A stretch of 32,022 bases of DNA from Oscillospiraceae bacterium. Lineage in GTDB: Bacteria > Bacillota > Clostridia > Oscillospirales > CAG-272. The stretch is from positions 1 through 32,022 of the forward strand of contig SVTN01000006.1 in the NCBI GenBank assembly GCA_015063765.1. The letters are read 5' to 3'. Of this stretch, positions 24,824 through 32,022 are shown piece by piece; the first letter of the stretch is position 1; every line of letters begins with the position of its first letter. A program made the position numbers and the translations under genes. The notes below the pieces were generated by a model. It was not told where the DNA came from and did not search any database. It saw only the letters and a list, made by a program, of their open reading frames with translations.

Positions 24824-26089
24824 TTAAGATCTCGGTTTTCCGCACTCGGCGCAGAATTTACCCTCGTTTTCTGCACCGCAGGAGCAGGTCCATTTGCCGT
24901 CATCGGGGCGCTTTGCGCCGCACTCGGAGCAGAACTTACCCGTGTTTTCCTTGCCGCAGGCGCATTTCCATGCCCCTGCGGGTGCGGGCTTGGGGCTTCC
25001 GCACTCGGAGCAGAATTTGCCCGTGTTTGCTTTTCCGCAGGCGCATTTCCAGCCGCCCTCGGCAGGTGCCTTGGGTGCTTCCGCGGCTGCCATATTGTAG
25101 AGGTTCTGTGCCGAGGCGCCGCCCGCGACGGACGCCATATTCATGCCCATAAAGCCGACCATCGCACCGCCGTCGTTGCCTGCCGCCGTCTTCATTGCTT
25201 CTGCCTGTGCGTCGACGAGCGCGGCGGCACCCATGGATGCGTTGCGGTAGACTGCCTTCTTTTGCAGCTCCTTGATCATCTCCTCATCCTCATCCGAGGC
25301 GGTGGCAGAGCCGATGCCGACAGATACGACCTCAAGACCTCTCTTTTCGGTCCATTCCTTGGAAAGCTCCTCTTTGAGAGCGTCGCGGATGGCGATGGAG
25401 TGTGCGGGGAGCATGCTGTAGCGAATGCCCTGTGCCGAGATGCGGGCAAGAGCGGGACCGAGGTGGGTGAGAAATTCGGTCTTTAATTGCGAGTCAAGCT
25501 CCTCGCGGGTGTAGTCCTCGGTCACGTTGCCCGAAACGTTGGTGTAAAAGAGCAGAGGGTTGGCAATGCGGTAGGAATAGACACCGAACAGACGGATGGC
25601 GATGTCGATGTCAAGCCCGATGGCGTGGTCGACCACGCGGAAGGGAACGGGCTCACGCGTGCCGAACTTGTTGTCCACCAGCTCCTTGGTGTTGAAGTAG
25701 TAGACTCTTTGGTCCTTGGGGGCGTCGCCGCCGAAGGTGAAGCGCTTGCCGATGGTGGCAAAGACCGCCTTGATGCCCGCACCGAGAGAGCCCTCAAAGA
25801 TGCTGGGCTCGGTGGAGGTGTCGTAGATAAACTCGCCGGGCTCGGCACAGACCTCAACGATCTTGCCCTGTTCAACGATCATCATACACTGACCCTCGTT
25901 GACGGCGATCACGGCGCCGTTCGAAATGATGTTTTCCGCGCCCTTCTTGTTCGAGGAGCGACGGGAAACCTTTTTCTGTCCCTTGGTCACAAGAACATCG
26001 GCGTCAAGTGCGTCGGCGTAAAAATATTCCTTCCATTGGTCGCCAAGGGTGGTGCCTGTGGCGGTGAGTGCTGCACGGATCAATCCCAT
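24824..26089 (-). CDS. SPFH-domain protein (YdjI-like / virion-core-protein-like) with three C-terminal zinc ribbons
   Basis: LGDQWKEYFYADALDADVLVTKGQKK ... NEGQCMMIVEQGKIVEVCAEPGEFIYDTSTEPSIFEG; C-terminal triplicate WKCACGKANTGKFCSECG / WKCACGKENTGKFCSECG / WTCSCGAENEGKFCAECG. Confidence 0.9.
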   Translation of the reverse strand: MGLIRAALTATGTTLGDQWKEYFYADALDADVLVTKGQKKVSRRSSNKKGAENIISNGAVIAVNEGQCMMIVEQGKIVEVCAEPGEFIYDTSTEPSIFEGSLGAGIKAVFATIGKRFTFGGDAPKDQRVYYFNTKELVDNKFGTREPVPFRVVDHAIGLDIDIAIRLFGVYSYRIANPLLFYTNVSGNVTEDYTREELDSQLKTEFLTHLGPALARISAQGIRYSMLPAHSIAIRDALKEELSKEWTEKRGLEVVSVGIGSATASDEDEEMIKELQKKAVYRNASMGAAALVDAQAEAMKTAAGNDGGAMVGFMGMNMASVAGGASAQNLYNMAAAEAPKAPAEGGWKCACGKANTGKFCSECGSPKPAPAGAWKCACGKENTGKFCSECGAKRPDDGKWTCSCGAENEGKFCAECGKPRS

Positions 26090-26124
26090 AATACATATCT
26101 CCTTTGTAAAGAATTGTTTGCAAT

Positions 26125-26442
26125 TTATTTGCGGTTGTTATTGTTGTTGACGCGCACACGGGTGACGGTGCTGTAAAGAAAGAGGTCGCGCGATTCGGTG
26201 AGCGAAAAGCTGCCCTCCTTGACGTAGGTGTCGGCGCGTTTTTGCTTGCGGACGGTGGACATGCTTCTCTTCATAAGAAGGGTGACGGTAAGTCCGACGG
26301 CAAGCCCGATGAGAAGACAAACGACGATCTTCAAGAGGGTGTCGTCCCCCGTTTGCGCCTGCGCGCCGTCCGTAGCCGCGGCGGAAACCGTCAGCGCAGC
26401 AGAGGACAAAAGGGTAAGAAGTAAAGCAAATAATTTTTTCAT
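26125..26442 (-). CDS. Small membrane protein resembling the C-terminal part of YdjH
   Basis: Signal peptide and TM (LLKIVVCLLIGLAVGLTVTLLM) then MSTVRKQKRADTYVKEGSFSLTESRDLFLYSTVTRVRV, similar to the post-TM tail of YdjH-like proteins; located between YdjG-like and YdjI-like genes. Confidence 0.65.
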   Translation of the reverse strand: MKKLFALLLTLLSSAALTVSAAATDGAQAQTGDDTLLKIVVCLLIGLAVGLTVTLLMKRSMSTVRKQKRADTYVKEGSFSLTESRDLFLYSTVTRVRVNNNNNRK

Positions 26443-26454
26443 TCTGTGACCTCC

Positions 26455-27522
26455 TTACAGCGCGAAGAACGCAACCAGCATCGCAAGCGCCGCGACAAGG
26501 GCGGTGATGCCGCCGAGAAAGGCGAAGAACTTACCGAGAGAAACGGGGAGCGAGCCCGACATCTTGCCCGTCTGTCCGTTGATGACGAAGGTATAGCTTT
26601 TGCCGCGATAGCGTGTGTTCATAAACCAAAGGGGCAAAAGGGCGTAGCGCACCTCGTTGCGCGTCATGAGGATATCCTCCGAGGTCTTGCGGACCGAAAG
26701 ATAGCCGAACACGGTACGCCTGAGCGCCACATCCACGCTTGCCGCCACACGCTCACGGGCGCGCACGCCGCAGCTTTCGGCGCTGTCGTCGTATCTTTGC
26801 GCGGTGTAGCCTGCGAGTAGGGCGTCGGTGTATGGGACGGCCTCTTCAAAGCGGAAGGGCTCGACCGATTCGAGCAGGGTATTGTCTGCGGCGACCGAGG
26901 CATCGACGGGGATGCTTTCAAAGTCGAGCAGTCCGCGGCGGATCAGCTTGTAGTAGCTGGTGCGCGTGTAGCGGTAATCGCCCGCACGCCACGAGGTCTT
27001 GCGGATGGCGGAATAGGTGAAGCGAGAGTTGGTGTCGCAGTCGTAGAGCCAGAAGGGAATGTAGATTCCCTTTAAGGATTCCGTCTTGTTTTCCTTGCGG
27101 AAGAAGCGGGGCAAGAGCCACTTGCGCTTGCAGAACTTGGCAAACGCGCCCTTGGCTTCCTTTTCGGTGACGGTAAAGGGAAGCACCACGTCGGGGCGGA
27201 AGGCGCCCGAAAGACGTCCCTCGATCAGGGCGGGGTTGTCGCAGTAGGGGCAGACGGTGGATGATGTGTTGCTCTCGCAAACGATCTCGCCGCCGCAGGA
27301 GGGACAGGTATAGAGGGTGACGTCGGAATCCGACCAATCCGCCTTTCCGTCGCCGTATTTATCCCAAGAGCGCGGCGCGCTCTCGTCAAAATCCTCTTCG
27401 TCAAGAAAGGCGTCGGGCTCGATCTCGGCACCGCAGTGCGCGCACGTCAGCTTGGCGTCTGCGCCGTCGTAGGAGAGAGGTGCGCCGCAAGAGGGACATT
27501 TGAAGGTTTTGGTTTCTGTCAT
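26455..27522 (-). CDS. Zinc-ribbon membrane protein (YdjG-like, TFIIB-type zinc ribbons)
   Basis: FKCPSCGAPLSYDGADAKLTCAHCGAEI and YTCPSCGGEIVCESNTSSTVCPYCDNPALIEGRLSGAFRPDVVLPF; C-terminal TM segment. Confidence 0.85.
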   Translation of the reverse strand: MTETKTFKCPSCGAPLSYDGADAKLTCAHCGAEIEPDAFLDEEDFDESAPRSWDKYGDGKADWSDSDVTLYTCPSCGGEIVCESNTSSTVCPYCDNPALIEGRLSGAFRPDVVLPFTVTEKEAKGAFAKFCKRKWLLPRFFRKENKTESLKGIYIPFWLYDCDTNSRFTYSAIRKTSWRAGDYRYTRTSYYKLIRRGLLDFESIPVDASVAADNTLLESVEPFRFEEAVPYTDALLAGYTAQRYDDSAESCGVRARERVAASVDVALRRTVFGYLSVRKTSEDILMTRNEVRYALLPLWFMNTRYRGKSYTFVINGQTGKMSGSLPVSLGKFFAFLGGITALVAALAMLVAFFAL

Positions 27523-27559
27523 AGAAGCTCCTTTTTAAAATTTGAATACAAAGCTGTCG

Positions 27560-28837
27560 TTACAGTGTAAGAAGAAGGGCGCGGAGCGCCTCCGTGTCGG
27601 CGTGATGGGATTTTAACGTCAGGGTAGCGTTTTCGGGGCGGAAGATCTCCTCTGCCACCGCCGACAGCCGTTCTCCCGTCACGCGTGCATACGCATCGGC
27701 GCGATGACGGACGGTGGGGTAGGGAAGCCCCAAAATATATCTTTCGTACGCGCGGTTGAAGCCGAGCGCCTGTGCGTCGTCAAAGAGAAAGGCGGCGTTG
27801 TCGGTGTACGAGGCGCGCACGTAGGGAAGCGCCTCGCCTGCCTCGCGCTTTGCAAGACGGATGGCGTCCAGTGCCAAGCGGAGAGAGGGGAAAAGATTTC
27901 TTCCCGGGATCTCGTAGGAAACGCCGATCGAGCCAAGCCCTCGATAGAGGTCCATATAGCCGCGGAAGCTGTAGATCATGCCCGTCTTCTCGGAGAGGGC
28001 TTGGTGAAAGAAGCATTCCTCTCCTTCCCCGAAGAGGACGTCGTAAAGCAGGGTGAGCTCAGCGTCGGTATAGCGTGCGGTATCCACGTCAAAGGAAAGG
28101 CGCACGACCGTCTTTTCGCTCGTCTTTTGGGCGACGGTGGCGTTTCTTTGAAAATAGGCGTCGGGGAGGGGGAGATTTCCGTCCGGCGCGCCGAGCGAGA
28201 GGGGGAAATAGTCCTTGGTTTCTTCCAGCAGGGTGTCGACCGCCCCATCGGGAAATCCGCCCGAAAGATAGAAAAAGATGTTTTCCCTTGAAAACAGTCT
28301 TTCCTTTTCCTCGCGAAGGCGGGAAAGGGACAGGCGATCAAGGCCCTTGGCGGTACCCGTGATGGTACGGGAAAGGGGGTGTCCCTCTCCGTAAAGAATG
28401 CCGTCGGTGAAAAAGTCGAGCGAGGTTCTTTCGCCCTCCTCGCGGATCTCCGCCTTGACGCGCGCCCGTTCGGTGCGAAGCTCCTCCGAGGAAAGGGAGA
28501 GCGGTGCGAGAGCAAGCGAGAGAATATGTGCCGCTTCCGCAAAGTGCTCGGGTGCACCCGTGACGGTGAACTGCAAAAATTCGCGGTAGGTCACCCCCTC
28601 CACGGCAAGACCCAAGCGGTCAAGCGTTTTGTAGAGGGAGCCGCCCATATAGCGGTTGATGCTGCGGAAGACGAGATGCTCGATGAGGTGGGAGATGCCT
28701 GCGGTGTGTTCCGTTTCGTAGATCGCGCCGCCGCGCACGTAAAGCGAGAGGGCAAAGCTGTGTAAATGCTCTGTGGGAAACGCATAGACGGGAATGCCGC
28801 CCGCAGTCAGATATTCTTGTTCGGTTCTGTCAAGCAT
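27560..28837 (-). CDS. M16-family (insulinase-like) zinc metallopeptidase
   Basis: GISHLIEHLVFRS carries the inverted zinc motif HxxEH; ARVKAEIREEGER downstream acidic helix. Confidence 0.9.
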   Translation of the reverse strand: MLDRTEQEYLTAGGIPVYAFPTEHLHSFALSLYVRGGAIYETEHTAGISHLIEHLVFRSINRYMGGSLYKTLDRLGLAVEGVTYREFLQFTVTGAPEHFAEAAHILSLALAPLSLSSEELRTERARVKAEIREEGERTSLDFFTDGILYGEGHPLSRTITGTAKGLDRLSLSRLREEKERLFSRENIFFYLSGGFPDGAVDTLLEETKDYFPLSLGAPDGNLPLPDAYFQRNATVAQKTSEKTVVRLSFDVDTARYTDAELTLLYDVLFGEGEECFFHQALSEKTGMIYSFRGYMDLYRGLGSIGVSYEIPGRNLFPSLRLALDAIRLAKREAGEALPYVRASYTDNAAFLFDDAQALGFNRAYERYILGLPYPTVRHRADAYARVTGERLSAVAEEIFRPENATLTLKSHHADTEALRALLLTL

Positions 28838-28855
28838 GCGTGCATTCCTTTCTTT

Positions 28856-30307
28856 TTATTTGTAATGGCGATAGCTCTCCATATCCATATAGCGGTTGAT
28901 GAGCTGCTGGACGTTTTTCATCTCTTCCTCGGAGCTCAGGATGCCGACGAAGTTGGTGCTTTTGCCCTTGTAGATCTTCTCTATATAGGAGTCCATTTGG
29001 AAGCGGAGCGCAAAGCCCGTTTCGGTGCCGTTTTCAAGCATCGTCGGCTGACCGACCGCCGTTTCGCCCGTGATGGCACAATAGGTCATGACGGCGTGGA
29101 TATATCCGCTGAGCAGATTGGGCTGATTTCCGTCGGGGGTGATCAGACTGCTCTCGGTGCAACGCACCGTTGAATCGGGGAGAAGGGTATCTCGTTTGAC
29201 AAGATCGTAGACGAGTCTTCCCCAGTCGATCACGGTGACGTTGTCAAGCTCGGCGAGCTTCTCCGCAAAGGTGACGTAATCGTACGCGCCCAGCTTATCC
29301 TGATGGTTGTACCAATAGGCACCCGAGGGAATGGAGAAGATGAACTTGCAATCGGGGTTGACATCGGTAAAGAGCTTCATAAAGGACTTGATCTGTGCGA
29401 TATATTCGTCCTCGGTCATACCTGCCGCCCGATTCATGTCCATAAGGCTGACGTAGTCGTAATTGCGGTCGGTGAGGTCGGCGAGATGATCGTGTCCCGC
29501 CGTGCATTCCTTGTCTGCGGTGCAGGAGCTTGAAAAGATGTCGGAGAGAGTGTGGCTGCCGAAGGACCAGTTGGTGACGTTCACCTCGGCACCGTTTTGC
29601 TTGCAAAGCTCGTAAAAATAGCCCGTATCGTTCATGCGTGCGGCTTGCTCGGTGATGCCGCCGTCGATATAGTTGACCGTCTTGCCGTAGTAGTTGAAGG
29701 AATTGCCTGCAAAGAGGATCTTCTTTCCGTCAAGGAGATCCGCCTTTTTTCCCACCGAAAGCAGCTCGGAGGTCTTTCTTCCGTGGGTGAAGGTCTTGTA
29801 GCGCGCGCCCTCACCGCAGGCACAGGAATAGCGGAAGATCGCCGCTTCATCCCGCGTGGCGTCCTTGACGAAAAATTGTGCGGTGGTTGCCTTTTCATTA
29901 AAGAGATGGACGTGCTCGGGGTCCTCCTCCTTCACAACGTCGCCCCGCCAAGCGGAAATGCCGCCAAAGGTAAAGACCTTTTCATATCCAAGGTCGGCAA
30001 GCTTTTTCGCCGCTTGGTTGCCCGCGCTTTCGCTTTCGCCGTATACGATGATGGGCAGATCCTTTGCAGGGAGCGCCTCGATCTCACCGTCCCCGACGGT
30101 ATCCGCGGGGATATTGATGGCATCGGGAACATGTCCCTCCGCATACGCCTCGGGCGAGCGTGCATCGACCACGGTGCAGTCGTGCATCTCCGTCATTCTC
30201 GTGATGACGTTTTCAGAGGCGATGATGCGATAATCGCTCCCGCAGGCGGACAAAAGCGCCATAGAAGAAAGGAGCAAAAGAAGAAGTGCGAGCTTTATAC
30301 GTTTCAT
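28856..30307 (-). CDS. Lipoprotein with rhodanese-like domain, Cys-rich spacer domain and SGNH-like hydrolase domain
   Basis: Lipobox ALLSAC; rhodanese fold CTVVDARSPEAYAEGHVPDAINIPAD...LADLGYEKVFTFGGISAWRGDV; HVHLFNEKATTAQFFVKDATRDEAAIFRYSCACGEGARYKTFTHG; then KKILFAGNSFNYYG. Confidence 0.8.
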   Translation of the reverse strand: MKRIKLALLLLLLSSMALLSACGSDYRIIASENVITRMTEMHDCTVVDARSPEAYAEGHVPDAINIPADTVGDGEIEALPAKDLPIIVYGESESAGNQAAKKLADLGYEKVFTFGGISAWRGDVVKEEDPEHVHLFNEKATTAQFFVKDATRDEAAIFRYSCACGEGARYKTFTHGRKTSELLSVGKKADLLDGKKILFAGNSFNYYGKTVNYIDGGITEQAARMNDTGYFYELCKQNGAEVNVTNWSFGSHTLSDIFSSSCTADKECTAGHDHLADLTDRNYDYVSLMDMNRAAGMTEDEYIAQIKSFMKLFTDVNPDCKFIFSIPSGAYWYNHQDKLGAYDYVTFAEKLAELDNVTVIDWGRLVYDLVKRDTLLPDSTVRCTESSLITPDGNQPNLLSGYIHAVMTYCAITGETAVGQPTMLENGTETGFALRFQMDSYIEKIYKGKSTNFVGILSSEEEMKNVQQLINRYMDMESYRHYK

Positions 30308-30386
30308 CGTGTATCTCCCGAAGAAAATTTTGTAAGATTATATCATTTATATCATATCACAGTTTTCATGCTTTGTCAAGAAAACA

Positions 30387-30420
30387 AAAAAGGCACGCGC
30401 GGAAGCGCGTGCCTTTTTTA
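30387..30420 (-). terminator. Terminator downstream of gdhA
   Basis: aaaaaaggcacgcgc-ggaa-gcgcgtgcctttttt. Confidence 0.88.
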
Positions 30421-30426
30421 GAAGAA

Positions 30427-31773
30427 TTATACGCAACCCTGTGCCTTCATTGCCTCAGCTACCTTGATGAAGCCTGCAATGTTTGCACCTGCGACGAGGT
30501 CGCCCTCCATACCGTATTCCTTTGCTGCTGCATAGGAAGCGGAGTAGATGTTCTTCATGATCATCTTGAGCTTTGCGTCAACCTCTTCAGCCTCCCAGCT
30601 GTAGCGCATGGAGTTCTGGGACATTTCAAGACCCGAAACGGCAACGCCGCCTGCGTTTACAGCCTTGGAGGGAGCAACGACAACGCCGTTCGCCTTAAGG
30701 AAGGCAACTGCCTCGTTGGTGGTAGGCATGTTCGCAACCTCAACGTAGTACTTAAGGCCGTTTGCGACCATAGCCTCTGCCTCCTTCATGCCAACCTCGT
30801 TCTGGGTTGCGCAGGGCATCATGATGTCAGCCTTGATGCCCCAGGGCTTTTCGCCCTTGAAGAAGGGAACGCCGAACTTGTCTGCATAATCCTCAACGCG
30901 GTTGCGGCAGGATGCGCGCATCTCAAGCATGTATGCGATCTTTTCGGGGGTGGAAACGCCGTCCTTATCGTAGATGTAGCCGTCAGGACCCGAGATGGTG
31001 AGAACCTTACCGCCAAGCTCGGTGATCTTCTGTACGGCACCCCAAGCAACGTTACCGAAGCCGGAGATGGCAAAGGTCTTGCCCTTGATGTCTTCGCCGA
31101 GGGTCTTCAGCATCTCAACGGTGTAGTAAACAGCACCGTAGCCCGTTGCCTCGGGACGGATGAGAGAGCCGCCGTAGGGACGACCCTTACCGGTAAGCAC
31201 GCCGGTGAACTCGTTGCGCAGTCTTTTGTACTGACCGAAGAGGTAGCCAATCTCGCGTGCGCCGACGCCGATATCGCCTGCGGGAACGTCGGTGTCTGCA
31301 CCGATGTGTCTTTCAAGCTCGGTCATGAAGGACTGGCAGAAGCGCATCACTTCAGCGTCGCTCTTGCCCTGAGGATCAAAGTCGGAGCCGCCCTTACCGC
31401 CGCCCATGGGGAGAGAGGTGAGGGAGTTCTTGAAGGTCTGCTCAAAGCCGAGGAACTTCATGATGGAAAGGTTGACGGTGGGGTGGAAGCGAAGACCGCC
31501 CTTGTAAGGACCGATGGCAGAGTTGAACTGCACGCGGTAGCCACGGTTGACCTGAACCTTGCCCTGGTCGTCGACCCACGGAACACGGAACATGATGGTG
31601 CGGTCAGGCTCGACCATACGCTCAACAACGCCGGCTGCGACAAGGTCGGGGCGCTGCTCGATGACGGGCTCAATGCTCTCAAACACCTCGGTTACGGTCT
31701 GAATGAACTCAGGCTCGCCGGGGTTTCTCTTTTTTACGCTCTCAAGAACGTCGATCAAATACTGATTTTTCAT
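30427..31773 (-). CDS. gdhA: NADP-type glutamate dehydrogenase
   Basis: YRVQFNSAIGPYKGGLRFHPTVNLSIMKFLGFEQTFKNSLTSLPMGGGKGGSDFDPQGKSDAEVMRFCQSFMTEL; start MKNQYLIDVLESVKKRNPGEPEF at 31773. Confidence 0.97.
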   Translation of the reverse strand: MKNQYLIDVLESVKKRNPGEPEFIQTVTEVFESIEPVIEQRPDLVAAGVVERMVEPDRTIMFRVPWVDDQGKVQVNRGYRVQFNSAIGPYKGGLRFHPTVNLSIMKFLGFEQTFKNSLTSLPMGGGKGGSDFDPQGKSDAEVMRFCQSFMTELERHIGADTDVPAGDIGVGAREIGYLFGQYKRLRNEFTGVLTGKGRPYGGSLIRPEATGYGAVYYTVEMLKTLGEDIKGKTFAISGFGNVAWGAVQKITELGGKVLTISGPDGYIYDKDGVSTPEKIAYMLEMRASCRNRVEDYADKFGVPFFKGEKPWGIKADIMMPCATQNEVGMKEAEAMVANGLKYYVEVANMPTTNEAVAFLKANGVVVAPSKAVNAGGVAVSGLEMSQNSMRYSWEAEEVDAKLKMIMKNIYSASYAAAKEYGMEGDLVAGANIAGFIKVAEAMKAQGCV

Positions 31774-31807
31774 GGATGGATCCTTTCTTGTATTAAAGTA
31801 CGAAAAT

Positions 31808-31836
31808 ATTATAAAACGATTTTTTTTGTTTGTCAA
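31808..31836 (-). promoter_or_regulatory. SigA promoter for gdhA
   Basis: Minus strand TTGACA-17 nt-TATAAT. Confidence 0.88.
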
Positions 31837-31941
31837 CCCGTAGGGAAAAGTTTTTTGACATTTTATCCCTAAAATTTGCAAGGAAGAGGGCATGGCTTTT
31901 GTCGAAAAGGGAAAAAAACGGCTTTGCCTGTAAAAAAGATA

Positions 31942-31970
31942 TTGACTTTGACAAAAATATATGTTAAAAT
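31942..31970 (+). promoter_or_regulatory. SigA promoter for a gene beyond the window end
   Basis: TTGACT-17 nt-TAAAAT. Confidence 0.6.
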
Positions 31971-32022
31971 AAGCGGTGGTGAAAAAGGACTTTTACCAAA
32001 AGTGGTTTATTCAAAACAAAAA

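Noticed and set aside
24717-24845. 43-aa N-terminal extension of spoVFA in the ORF track
   Set aside because: Overlaps the SPFH gene terminator; SpoVFA homology begins at LKIGFLGGDRR with a TTG start and good SD.
30286-31872. 528-aa plus-strand ORF opposite gdhA
   Set aside because: Antisense shadow of gdhA; no family motif and runs through its terminator and promoter.
1-32022. tRNA, rRNA, prophage, transposase or defence-system genes
   Set aside because: No ORF with recombinase, phage, restriction, retron or toxin-antitoxin motifs and no tRNA-like cloverleaf was recognised by eye.

Overview
This is a mostly ordinary chromosomal window from a low-to-mid-GC, apparently endospore-forming Firmicute of the Clostridia type. 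I base that on spoVFA/spoVFB (dipicolinate synthase), a SpoVAC homologue, very canonical TTGACA-17-TATAAT promoters and strong Shine-Dalgarno sites. Recognisable genes: three trigger-factor-like membrane-anchored proteins interrupted by rnhA; alaS; an ABC half-transporter; a HAD phosphatase; a DUF975 membrane protein; an XRE regulator divergent from two BspA/LRR_5-type lipoproteins; a NahK-like kinase; spoVAC; an MgtC-family protein; pcrA/uvrD; a zinc-ribbon Sel1-repeat protein; luxS-mtnN; spoVFB/spoVFA; a YdjG/YdjH/YdjI-like zinc-ribbon/SPFH module; an M16 peptidase; a rhodanese-SGNH lipoprotein; and gdhA. The most notable signal is non-coding. It is a hairpin-dense block at 15774-16273 containing a potential three-way-junction element and two 110-bp direct repeats. 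Within the 59-nt hairpin of each repeat, 10 differences separate the copies: six form three compensatory base-pair changes and four fall in unpaired positions. That supports selection on RNA or single-stranded DNA structure rather than protein. Other notable points are a perfect 31-bp operator-like palindrome over divergent promoters, a catalytic-Cys-less rhodanese fusion, and membrane-tethered trigger-factor-like paralogues. All family calls come from reading motifs by eye; no database search was run.
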